DNA of 6,434 bases from an uncultured Eubacteriales bacterium (GCA_949878535.1 CATLAS010000057.1:1-6434), one strand, 5' to 3'. Positions 1 to 6,307 are shown, numbered from the stretch's first letter. Notes: generated by a model from the letters alone, not told the origin. Numbers and translations are program-made.

Positions 1-5
1 TTTAT

Positions 6-35
6 TTTATGAAAAAAATTTTTTAAAATCATAAA
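6..35. repeat. A/T-rich palindrome
   Basis: TTTATGA at 6-12 is the reverse complement of TCATAAA at 29-35, with a run of A, then T, then A between them. It could form a weak hairpin or belong to the terminator or promoter zone of a gene beyond the left edge. Nothing in the window shows which, and composition alone could produce it. Confidence 0.3.
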
Positions 36-97
36 GCTCCATGTAAGATCCGCTGTGCAGCTCCAAAAGAGGCAACACGCTTCATTCGCTTTATTAA

Positions 98-265
98 GCC
101 TCCCTTGTGCAAAGGGAGGTGGCGCAGCTCTGCTGTGACGGAGGGATTGTATGAGACAATCTTCCAACTTATATAATCCTGCAAAATGATAGCAGAACAA
201 TCCCTCAGTCGCTGTCGCTACGCATCACTGCGTTTGGGCGACAGCTCCCTTTGCACAAGGGAGCC
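98..265. repeat. MITE-like palindromic repeat element
   Basis: The terminal 21 bases at 98-118 match the reverse complement of 245-265 at 20 of 21 positions. A second inner block at 137-150 matches the reverse complement of 197-210 at 13 of 14. About 46 unmatched bases lie in the centre. Each terminal block is itself a small hairpin (CCTCCCTT pairing with AAGGGAGG on the left). The right arm carries an extra nested stem, GCTGTCGC (211-218) with GCGACAGC (238-245), enclosing ACGCA (220-224) with TGCGT (229-233); the left arm lacks it. There is no open reading frame of its own. Size and inverted ends fit a non-autonomous element (MITE) or a structured interspersed repeat such as those common in Oscillospiraceae genomes. 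No clear target-site duplication is visible; the shared TATT on both flanks (92-95 and 266-269 region) is too short to count. Confidence 0.7.
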
Positions 266-286
266 TATTGATGCTCGCACTCCACC

Positions 287-313
287 GTCAGTTTCCTTTA
301 CTGGGGGGAGCCT
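287..313. repeat. Degenerate relative of the repeat element's right end
   Basis: Aligned without gaps to 240-266, these 27 bases agree at 19 positions. They keep CAG near the start, CCTTT in the middle and GGGAGCCT at the end. The orientation is the same as the right end of the neighbouring MITE-like element. The simplest reading is a decayed end of another copy of the same or a related repeat family. Chance similarity of a short stretch cannot be excluded. Confidence 0.4.
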
Positions 314-342
314 TTACGAAAACCCATGCTCTCATAACACAA

Positions 343-370
343 AACCCGGGAAGAATTCTCTTCCCGGGTT
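343..370 (-). terminator. Rho-independent terminator of mreB
   Basis: A perfect 12-bp stem (343-354 with 359-370, core CCCGGG) closes a four-base ATTC loop. Read on the minus strand it lies about 20 bases after the mreB stop codon and is followed by TTTTGTGTT. The plus strand has CTTTTT after the stem, so it could also stop transcription coming from the left. Confidence 0.85.
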
Positions 371-389
371 CTTTTTGATCCCATATAAA

Positions 390-1430
390 TTATCGGCTCA
401 TTCCCTGCTGACGCTGTCTGGAAATATTGATAGCACCTTCCGGAATACTGGATATATGATCCAAAGACATTCCCGTTCCCAGTGCAACGCAGGATACAGC
501 ACGCTCAGCCACTCTGGTCTTAATTCCCGTAACGTTGGCAATCAGCCGATCCAAACCGTACAGCAAGCTGCCGCCGCCGGTCATCACAATTCCGTTATAC
601 AAAATATCGCCCACGAGCTCCGGCGGAGTACGCTCAATTACGGAGCAAACCGCTTCAATAATCGCTGTAATCGGCTCTTCCAACGCATCCGGCATTTCCA
701 GTGAAGAAATACGAACCACCCGCGGCAGTCCCTGCACCAAACAACGACCCTTGACCTCAATCATACGAGGTTCGTCCCGCTGCCATGCAGCGCCTACTTT
801 AATTTTAATTTCTTCCGCAGTGCGTTCCCCAATGAGCACATTATGTCGGCGACGCACATATCGGATGATCGCTTCGTCAAACCGGTCTCCTGCAACCTTG
901 ATGGATTCGGAAACAACCACGCCCCCCAGAGAGATCACGGCAACGTCCGTGGTACCTCCTCCAATATCAACAATCATATTTCCGTTGGCACTGGAAATAT
1001 CAATGCCTGCGCCGATTGCAGCCGCAACTGGTTCTTCAATCAGATAAGTTTTCTTCGCCCCCGCCTGGGTAGCAGCATCTACAACCGCACGTTCCTCTAC
1101 TTCCGTAATCCCACTGGGCACGCAAATGATGACCCTGGGTGCAAAGAACGAAGATCCGCACGCTTTTTTTATAAAATACTGAATCATCCGCAAAGTATAT
1201 TCATACTGGCTGATTACACCGTCCCGAAGCGGACGGATTGCAGTGATATTGCCCGGCGTGCGCCCAAGCATCATTTGCGCTTCCCGCCCCACCTTCAGGA
1301 TATTATCCGTATTCTGATCGATAGCCACGACAGAAGGCTCTTTCAGCACGATACCCTTTCCCTGTACATAAACCAATACAGTAGCGGTACCCAGGTCAAT
1401 TCCAATGTCTTTACGCATACCGAGGTGCAT
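390..1430 (-). CDS. mreB: MreB-family rod-shape actin homologue
   Basis: MreB polymerises on the inner face of the cytoplasmic membrane and guides the peptidoglycan elongation machinery. The 346-residue product shows the actin-fold ATPase signatures: phosphate-1 IDLGTAT (11-17), the family block LGRTPGN (55-61), connect-1 IEEPVAAAIG (131-140), phosphate-2 DIGGGTTDVAV (155-165), GERTAEEIK (201-209) and adenosine loop MTGGGSLL (283-290). A hydrophobic pair, F95-F96, sits where the membrane-inserting loop of Thermotoga MreB lies. The ATG at 1430 is preferred because AAAGGAG lies at 1438-1444, seven bases upstream. The frame stays open to an ATG at 1493, but that coincides with the predicted transcription start. 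The gene stands alone: no mreC or mreD follows, and a terminator lies just downstream. It may therefore be a second MreB or Mbl-type paralogue rather than the mreBCD copy. Family assignment is firm, the paralogue type is not. The last 20 residues are a poorly conserved polar tail. Confidence 0.95.
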   Translation of the reverse strand: MHLGMRKDIGIDLGTATVLVYVQGKGIVLKEPSVVAIDQNTDNILKVGREAQMMLGRTPGNITAIRPLRDGVISQYEYTLRMIQYFIKKACGSSFFAPRVIICVPSGITEVEERAVVDAATQAGAKKTYLIEEPVAAAIGAGIDISSANGNMIVDIGGGTTDVAVISLGGVVVSESIKVAGDRFDEAIIRYVRRRHNVLIGERTAEEIKIKVGAAWQRDEPRMIEVKGRCLVQGLPRVVRISSLEMPDALEEPITAIIEAVCSVIERTPPELVGDILYNGIVMTGGGSLLYGLDRLIANVTGIKTRVAERAVSCVALGTGMSLDHISSIPEGAINISRQRQQGMSR

Positions 1431-1495
1431 ATCTCTGCTCCTTTCTCCGATATCGGACGTTTTATACATTCTCATAAAACCGCAGTGTTGCATTT

Positions 1496-1524
1496 ATTTT
1501 ACCACACAATCTTGCATTTTGCAA
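1496..1524 (-). promoter_or_regulatory. Predicted sigma-A-type promoter of mreB
   Basis: On the minus strand TTGCAA (plus 1519-1524) is followed after exactly 17 bases by TAAAAT (plus 1496-1501), and TGG directly precedes the -10, giving an extended -10 element. Transcription would begin near 1490 and leave a leader of about 60 bases before the ATG at 1430. The -35 box overlaps the palindrome TTGCA-TTT-TGCAA (1512-1524), which could be an operator or coincidence. Confidence 0.6.
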
Positions 1525-1594
1525 TGAAAAACCATTTTTTTCTTGTTCTTCTTTTTTCATCTTAATGTATTCTATGCCAAACCAATAGAATAAT

Positions 1595-1619
1595 ATGTGC
1601 TTTTTTCAAAAAAGCATAT
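1595..1619. repeat. Intergenic A/T-rich inverted repeat
   Basis: TGCTTTTTT at 1598-1606 is the exact reverse complement of AAAAAAGCA at 1608-1616, around a single C. The symmetry continues outward with A/T pairs at 1595-1596 and 1618-1619, interrupted by one G-T. The repeat lies between the two divergent promoters. It may be a binding site for a dimeric regulator, a hairpin, or a relic. No function is shown by the sequence. Confidence 0.4.
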
Positions 1620-1654
1620 GTTGGAACGGATTAAATTGTAAATTCGTCCAAAAA

Positions 1655-1686
1655 TTCAAACATTTTTCAAAATTTTATGGTATACT
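1655..1686 (+). promoter_or_regulatory. Predicted extended -10 promoter of the ABC operon
   Basis: TATACT at 1681-1686 is preceded by TGG (1678-1680), a good extended -10 element. The -35 side is weak: the best nearby match, TTCAAA at 1655-1660, would leave a 20-base spacer. Transcription would start near 1693, giving a leader of about 60 bases before the TTG start at 1756. Confidence 0.55.
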
Positions 1687-1698
1687 GCTTTCAGCATT

Positions 1699-1733
1699 AA
1701 ATCTTATATCCCGCAGCACGCGCTGCAAGATTT
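1699..1733 (+). promoter_or_regulatory. Stem-loop in the operon leader
   Basis: AAATCTT (1699-1705) pairs with AAGATTT (1727-1733), and inside it GCAGC (1713-1717) pairs with GCTGC (1722-1726) around ACGC. A seven-base ATATCCC bulge lies on the 5' side only. The structure ends eight bases before the ribosome binding site GGGAGG (1742-1747) and has no T-run, so it is not a terminator. A role in mRNA stability or translation is possible but unproven. It matches no riboswitch class I recognise. Confidence 0.4.
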
Positions 1734-1755
1734 TATCATCTGGGAGGAATAGAGT

Positions 1756-2889
1756 TTGATTGAGGTTAAGAACGTATCCAAAAACTACGGCCCCGTATCA
1801 GCAGTAAAAGATATCAGCTTTACAGTGGAAAAAGGGCATATCTACGGATTTCTGGGACCCAACGGCGCCGGAAAATCCACTACAATGAACATGATCACCG
1901 GCTGCCTTGCCGCAACCTCCGGTGAAATCACTGTCGCCGGTCATGACATTTACAGCGAGGCAATGGAAGCCAAACGGCATATCGGATATCTGCCTGAACA
2001 ACCGCCTCTGTACACCGACATGACCCCCTTTGAATATCTTTCTTTTGTAGGAAGAGCAAAGGGGCTTTCCAAAGGAGAATTATATGACCAGATAGAATCA
2101 GTCATGGAAAAGACCGGCATTACAGATGTCGCTGATCGTTTGATCCGCAATCTCTCCAAAGGATACAAACAGCGTGTAGGAATTGCCCAGGCAATTCTGG
2201 GAAATCCGGATATTATTATTTTGGACGAGCCTACTGTGGGACTGGATCCGATCCAGATTGTAGAAATCCGGCAGCTGATCCAGGAGCTTGGTCAGAAGCA
2301 CACAGTCATTCTGTCCAGTCACATTCTCCAGGAAATCAGCGCAGTTTGCGACTGGGTGATTATGATATCCAAAGGAAAAATCGTTGCCAGCGATGCTATT
2401 GATAACCTGCTGTCTGGTACAGAAGGCAACACATCCATTCACTTGGAAACAGAAGGCAATGCCGACACAATCCGCAAAATCCTGCAAAAAATAAAGGGCG
2501 TTGAAAAGCTTTCCTTTGCCGAAAAAGGCAGCCGTCTGTCCGTAACTGTTTCCGTTGGGCAGGACGCGCATCCAGGAGACGATATTTTTATGGCACTGCG
2601 TCATGAAAATTTGCCAGTGCATTCTATGACGGACGGCGTCAGCCAGAACACACTGGAAGACCTCTTTATTCAGCTTGCGGGAGAAAGCCTGGACGCCGGT
2701 GCAGCATATGCCGCGGAAAAAGCAGCAAAAAAAGAGAAAAAATCCAACAAGGAACCCACCGGAACATCTCCACTCGGACCTGCATATTATACAGATTCCG
2801 ATAAAGCGGATCCTTCTTCCGAGGACACTGCTGAAGAATCCGATACTTATGAACCGCTGTTTGAGGATAAGGAGGAAAATGACAAATGA
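1756..2889 (+). CDS. ABC transporter ATP-binding protein, GldA/NatA-like, with charged C-terminal tail
   Basis: This 377-residue protein is the ATPase that should power the permease encoded next. All nucleotide-binding motifs are intact: Walker A GPNGAGKST (34-42), Q-loop Gln82, signature LSKGYKQRVG (133-142), Walker B IIILDEPT (153-160) with catalytic Glu158, D-loop GLDP (162-165) and H-loop His189. An accessory region follows to about residue 309. Residues 310-377 are an unusual hydrophilic extension, first Lys/Ala-rich (about 318-332), then strongly Asp/Glu-rich (about 348-376). The start is TTG at 1756, chosen because GGGAGG (1742-1747) lies eight bases upstream and the family's N-terminal IEVKNVSKNYG begins there. 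It is the first gene of a four-gene operon and overlaps the next start by four bases (ATGA). The ABC family and pairing with the downstream permease are firm; the substrate is unknown. Confidence 0.95.
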   Translation: MIEVKNVSKNYGPVSAVKDISFTVEKGHIYGFLGPNGAGKSTTMNMITGCLAATSGEITVAGHDIYSEAMEAKRHIGYLPEQPPLYTDMTPFEYLSFVGRAKGLSKGELYDQIESVMEKTGITDVADRLIRNLSKGYKQRVGIAQAILGNPDIIILDEPTVGLDPIQIVEIRQLIQELGQKHTVILSSHILQEISAVCDWVIMISKGKIVASDAIDNLLSGTEGNTSIHLETEGNADTIRKILQKIKGVEKLSFAEKGSRLSVTVSVGQDAHPGDDIFMALRHENLPVHSMTDGVSQNTLEDLFIQLAGESLDAGAAYAAEKAAKKEKKSNKEPTGTSPLGPAYYTDSDKADPSSEDTAEESDTYEPLFEDKEENDK

Positions 2890-3755
2890 GTGCAGTGTTC
2901 AGAAAAGAATTCCGGTCCGGCATGTGCGGCATGACAGGCATGATTTTCATTGCCTATGTGCTACTGTTCCTGGGCCTTAATACGGTTTATGTAAATTATC
3001 GTTACGGCGTTGGCAGCTTTGAAATTGTAATCGTCTCCGCCGCATTCCTTTCCCTTCTGGCAGTACCCCTGCTCACTATGCGGTCATTTTCCGAGGAGCG
3101 GCACAACAAGACAGATCAGCTGCTATATTCCCTCCCCATCGGCACAGGCAAAATTGTGCTTGGCAAGTTTTTTGCCATGGCAGCTATTTTCGCCATTCCT
3201 ACATTGGTCGCATGCATTTATCCGCTGATCGCCAGTCTTTACAGCAGTGGCGGCATAAACCTTGCCATCGGATACGGTGCAATCCTCGCCTATTATCTGC
3301 TTGGCTGTGCCGTTATTGCAATCTGTATGTTTCTCTCCACACTGACAGAAAGTCAGGTCATTGCCGCAATTATCAGCATCGGTGCAATTTTACTGATGTA
3401 TTTCACCAATATAATCCTGTCTGTCCTTCCAAGCGGTGCCTGGGTATCTCTCGCTGCTGTAATCATTCTGGCACTGGTCGTGGCCGGCATTTGCTTTGCA
3501 GCAACGAAAAGTGCAGTGATCAGCGGCATTTGTGCCGCGGTGCTGGTTGTTGGCGCAGTAATCGTATATATTATGAACGCCTCTCTTTTTGAAGGACTGA
3601 TTGAAACAATCATCGGTTCCGTTGAAATTTTCAAACCTATTGAAAGCTTCACCTTGGGCACCTTTGATATTGCCTGTCTGTTCCGATATCTGTCCATCTG
3701 CGTTTTGTTTATATTCTTTACCGTGCAATCCTTTGAGAAACGGCGCTGGAACTAA
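2886..3755 (+). CDS. ABC-2-type transporter permease
   Basis: The 289-residue protein is highly hydrophobic, with about six to eight candidate membrane helices (near 18-36, 45-63, 93-115, 128-150, 158-180, 186-206, 211-231 and 262-281). Between the second and third lies the typical cytoplasmic segment of this permease class, MRSFSEERHNKTDQLLYSLP (65-84), then IGTGKIVLGKF, which usually contacts the ATPase. The length is normal for an ABC-2 half-transporter, so it probably works as a homodimer. The ATG overlaps the ATPase stop codon (ATGA), which suggests translational coupling, and AAGGAGG (2869-2875) lies ten bases upstream. It resembles the GldF-type permeases that occur with GldG proteins. 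Transport direction and substrate cannot be read from the sequence. Confidence 0.92.
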   Translation: MSAVFRKEFRSGMCGMTGMIFIAYVLLFLGLNTVYVNYRYGVGSFEIVIVSAAFLSLLAVPLLTMRSFSEERHNKTDQLLYSLPIGTGKIVLGKFFAMAAIFAIPTLVACIYPLIASLYSSGGINLAIGYGAILAYYLLGCAVIAICMFLSTLTESQVIAAIISIGAILLMYFTNIILSVLPSGAWVSLAAVIILALVVAGICFAATKSAVISGICAAVLVVGAVIVYIMNASLFEGLIETIIGSVEIFKPIESFTLGTFDIACLFRYLSICVLFIFFTVQSFEKRRWN

Positions 3756-3769
3756 GGAGGAATCGAAAC

Positions 3770-5236
3770 ATGAATGAACAAAAAAAATTGAAAAATAGAA
3801 AAGCAATACGCATCGGTTCCTTCAGTATTGGTATATCCATTGTGGTTCTGGCAATTGTGATCGCGGCAAACCTGCTTGTCGGCAGTCTGCCCTCATGGAT
3901 CATCCGCCCAGACACCACTTCCGAAGGAATGTTTACAATCGGCGACACAACCAAGGAAATCGTAGCCGGATTGGAAACAGACGTTACCCTGTATCACATC
4001 ACCCAGTCTGACAACGCAGATCCCGTTGTACAGGAAATTCTGCAGCGATATGCGGATCTGAGTTCCCGTATCAAAGTAACGCAAATTGATCCTGTAGCAA
4101 ACCCCACTTTCATTTCCAAGTATACCAAAGCAGACCAGCTTGCAGAAAACAGCATCATCGCCGAAAGCGACAAGCGCAGCACTGTGATAAACGGAAACAG
4201 TTTATATATGTACAAACTTCCCGGAGATGATGTTAAATACTACACCCAAAGCGAATATGAAAGCATCAATCAGCAATATGCAATGTACTATGGACAATAT
4301 ATAAGTGCAACCCAATACTTCTTTGGTGAAAACGAACTCACCCGTGCCATTGATTATGTTATGACCGACACGCTGCCTGTACTATATGCAGTCGGCGGAC
4401 ACGGCGAAATTGAATTTGGCGAAACATTCACCTCTGCTGTCGCAGACGAAAACGTAGAGCTGCGGGATCTGACTTTGATCTCCGGAGAAACGCAGGGCAT
4501 TCCGGAAGATGCCGCAGCAATCATTCTGAATGTGCCGCAAACGGACATCACCGATGAAGAACTGGAAATGCTCAAAACGTATTTAAACGACGGCGGAAAT
4601 ATTCTCCTTATGACTTACTTCCAGTTCTGTACTGCGGATGCCGTTCCGAATATCGCAGCTCTCACAGAATATATGGGGCTCACCGCAACTGCCGATGTCG
4701 TTTTAGAGGGAGACAATGCAAAGTATTATCAAACTCCCAGCATTGTCCTTCCCACCCTTTCTGAGCAAGGACTGGGCGCCAATCTTCCCAGCACAAATAT
4801 CTACACGTATATGGCGAATGCCCATCCGATTACCAATACACAGTCCAACGAGAATGTAACGGCTATACCTCTGATGACCACATCTGACGCCGCATATCTG
4901 TCCGCAGAACTTGAAAAGGAAGAAAAAGAAACCGCATCCTTTACCTTAGCTTGGGAAGCTACCTTAAATGAAGGCGGAAAGCTGATCTGGTTCTCTTCCC
5001 CTTATCTGTTCACGGAGGACTTCATCCAATCAAATGCCCAAGTTCTGACAGCTGCATTGCAGCAGGTTTGTGAAAAAACCGCTTCTGTCTCCATAGTTGG
5101 CAAAAACACACCCTCATCTGCTTTGGATATAACACAGGCGGACACAACCACATGGTTTATCGTTATGGTTATCGCAGTTCCGCTGATTCCTCTGGTAACC
5201 GGGTTTGTAATCTGGTTCCGCCGCCGGAGAAAATAA
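3770..5236 (+). CDS. GldG-family extracytoplasmic ABC auxiliary protein
   Basis: This 488-residue protein is anchored by a membrane helix at about 15-38 after a basic N-terminus, and by a second helix at about 462-483 followed by RRRRK, so the long middle should face outside. The segment after helix 1 (DTTSEGMFTIGDTTKEIVAGLETDV, given here as residues 48-72, key pattern S-x-x-M-F-T-I) and LYAVGGHGEIEF (205-216) fit the ABC_transp_aux/GldG family. A further conserved-looking block, LNDGGNILLMT (272-282), follows. Residues 146-183 are notably tyrosine-rich. The ATG at 3770 has AAGGAGG (3754-3760) nine bases upstream, overlapping the permease stop codon. In gliding Bacteroidetes, GldG accompanies the GldA-GldF transporter; in Firmicutes the role is not established. 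It is most likely the partner subunit of the upstream transporter. Confidence 0.88.
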   Translation: MNEQKKLKNRKAIRIGSFSIGISIVVLAIVIAANLLVGSLPSWIIRPDTTSEGMFTIGDTTKEIVAGLETDVTLYHITQSDNADPVVQEILQRYADLSSRIKVTQIDPVANPTFISKYTKADQLAENSIIAESDKRSTVINGNSLYMYKLPGDDVKYYTQSEYESINQQYAMYYGQYISATQYFFGENELTRAIDYVMTDTLPVLYAVGGHGEIEFGETFTSAVADENVELRDLTLISGETQGIPEDAAAIILNVPQTDITDEELEMLKTYLNDGGNILLMTYFQFCTADAVPNIAALTEYMGLTATADVVLEGDNAKYYQTPSIVLPTLSEQGLGANLPSTNIYTYMANAHPITNTQSNENVTAIPLMTTSDAAYLSAELEKEEKETASFTLAWEATLNEGGKLIWFSSPYLFTEDFIQSNAQVLTAALQQVCEKTASVSIVGKNTPSSALDITQADTTTWFIVMVIAVPLIPLVTGFVIWFRRRRK

Positions 5237-5248
5237 GGAGGGACATCT

Positions 5249-6244
5249 GTGAGAAAGACTGGGAAAAGCGTTTTAACACTTGTAATTCTCTTGATCGTAC
5301 TTGGAGGACTGATTGCAGGCTATCTGATTTTAAAGCATTTTAACTCCCTTGAAACAATGGAGGAAGATTCCTCTATCACTTTGCTGGATAAAACAGACAA
5401 AACAGTAACTGCACTGCGGTACAGCAACGGAGAAACAGACCTGTCCTTCGCTTACAAAAACGATGTGTGGGAATATGCGCTGGATAGCCACTTTCCCCTG
5501 CAGCAGGATGTCCTGCAAAATATGGCGGTGTCTGCCAGCACTGTTACTGCAAAAACACAGGTAGATGCAAGAGATAACACAGATGAAACATACGGACTGG
5601 ACACGCCAGCTCTCACCGTGGATGTTACATTCTCAGACGGATCCGCATATACCTATACGTTTGGAGACATCAATGATTTTAACGGATATCAGTATTTCGC
5701 CATTTCAGAGGACGATGCAATTTATATGGTGGACGCATCCATGGCAAAATCCTTTGGCAGTCCGCTGAACACACTATATCAGGCAGAAACCTATGTACTG
5801 CGGGATCAGGGTGTACAAGCTTCCGATATTACATCCATTCTGTTGGAAACTGCCGCCGGAACTACCAAACAAATCACAGATGCAAGCGGAATAGAAGCCC
5901 TGTTCAAACATGTGGACACATTGAATCTGAATTCCTGGGTAGATTATTACGCCGATCCGGAAGAAATGCAGGAGACATACGGCGTTCACCAAGGAAGTGA
6001 CCGCATCACCGTCACATACAATTCCAAAGACGGCAGCAGCAGTGCCTACACCGTGTATATAGGAAGCAAATTCGAACGGGTAACAGACGACGAGACAGAC
6101 TCCGCAGAAGATCCCGGATTCGAATATTTCTACAGTCCAGAAGATTCATCTGTTGTGTACACCACAGATGAAGAGACGATAAACGCAATTTTCGCGTATT
6201 TAACGTACACACCCGCCTCGTCTGACACCACTGAAGAAGCATGA
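5249..6244 (+). CDS. DUF4340 membrane-anchored extracytoplasmic protein
   Basis: This 331-residue protein has a short basic N-terminus, one membrane helix (about 8-28) without a lipobox cysteine, and an outside domain rich in beta-type, acidic sequence. The outside domain appears duplicated. YGLDTPALTVDVTFSDG (115-131) with YTFGD (136-140) and YFAISEDDAIYMVD (149-162) parallels YGVHQGSDRITVTYNSKDG (244-262) with VYIGSK (269-274) and YFYSPEDSSVVYTTD (293-307). This YGL-x-x-P, dG, IG pattern is that of DUF4340, a family commonly encoded next to GldG-type genes. The start is GTG at 5249, with AAGGAGG (5235-5241) seven bases upstream overlapping the previous stop. It is the last gene of the operon and ends four bases before a terminator. 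Its biochemical role is unknown; a substrate-binding or structural partner of the ABC complex is inferred from context. Confidence 0.87.
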   Translation: MRKTGKSVLTLVILLIVLGGLIAGYLILKHFNSLETMEEDSSITLLDKTDKTVTALRYSNGETDLSFAYKNDVWEYALDSHFPLQQDVLQNMAVSASTVTAKTQVDARDNTDETYGLDTPALTVDVTFSDGSAYTYTFGDINDFNGYQYFAISEDDAIYMVDASMAKSFGSPLNTLYQAETYVLRDQGVQASDITSILLETAAGTTKQITDASGIEALFKHVDTLNLNSWVDYYADPEEMQETYGVHQGSDRITVTYNSKDGSSSAYTVYIGSKFERVTDDETDSAEDPGFEYFYSPEDSSVVYTTDEETINAIFAYLTYTPASSDTTEEA

Positions 6245-6247
6245 GTC

Positions 6248-6279
6248 AAAAAGAACTCCCCGTTAGGGGAGTTCTTTTT
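6248..6279. terminator. Bidirectional rho-independent terminator
   Basis: A perfect 14-bp stem (6248-6261 with 6266-6279) closes a GTTA loop. The outer part is A-run on the left and T-run on the right, so the hairpin carries a U-tract on either transcript. It lies three bases after the stop codon of the plus-strand operon and about 28 bases beyond the stop of the convergent minus-strand gene, and probably serves both. Confidence 0.9.
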
Positions 6280-6307
6280 AAGTAACAGTTAAGATAAGAG
6301 AGAAGAA

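Larger units (their letters stand above)
1..389. other. Gene-free flank holding repeats and the mreB terminator
   Basis: No convincing gene is seen on either strand. From left to right the stretch holds an A/T-rich palindrome near the window edge, about 60 bases without recognisable structure, a MITE-like inverted-repeat element, a degenerate relative of that element's end, and the hairpin terminator of the minus-strand mreB gene. A plus-strand reading frame from 186 to 704 runs through the repeat, the terminator and the antisense of mreB and has no ribosome binding site, so it is treated as spurious. Confidence 0.75.
1431..1755. other. Divergent intergenic region between mreB and the ABC operon
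   Basis: This 325-bp A/T-rich stretch separates two genes transcribed away from each other. It contains the mreB promoter near its left side, an intergenic palindrome around 1595-1619, an extended -10 promoter for the ABC operon near 1681, and a stem-loop in the operon leader. No small gene with a ribosome binding site was found in it. Confidence 0.8.

Noticed and set aside
98..313. CRISPR array or tRNA cluster in the repeat region
   Set aside because: The repeats are inverted and too few, with no regular spacers, and no cloverleaf or Cas gene is present.
186..704. Plus-strand open frame of 172 codons
   Set aside because: It begins inside the repeat element, crosses the mreB terminator and the antisense of the mreB 3' end, has no ribosome binding site and resembles no protein family.
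1431..1493. Longer mreB start at 1493 adding 21 residues
   Set aside because: The extra residues do not fit the MreB N-terminus, the ATG coincides with the predicted transcription start, and the ATG at 1430 has a well-placed AAAGGAG.
535..1565. Overlapping plus-strand open frames opposite mreB (535-1047 and 843-1565)
   Set aside because: They are antisense to a conserved MreB sequence. Their composition is that of a shadow frame, and they lack start signals.
1699..1733. Leader hairpin as a T-box or riboswitch
   Set aside because: It is too short, has no terminator alternative and shows no conserved T-box or aptamer motif.
2675..2980. Plus-strand frame over the ATPase tail, considered as a sign of a frameshift
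   Set aside because: The annotated frame continues to the ATGA junction with the permease and has a natural ribosome binding site near its end. The alternative frame has no family resemblance, so the tail is taken as real.
1756..5236. Assignment as a gliding motility system
   Set aside because: Similarity to GldA/F/G reflects shared families only. The other Gld proteins are absent and the host type is Gram-positive, so no motility function is claimed.
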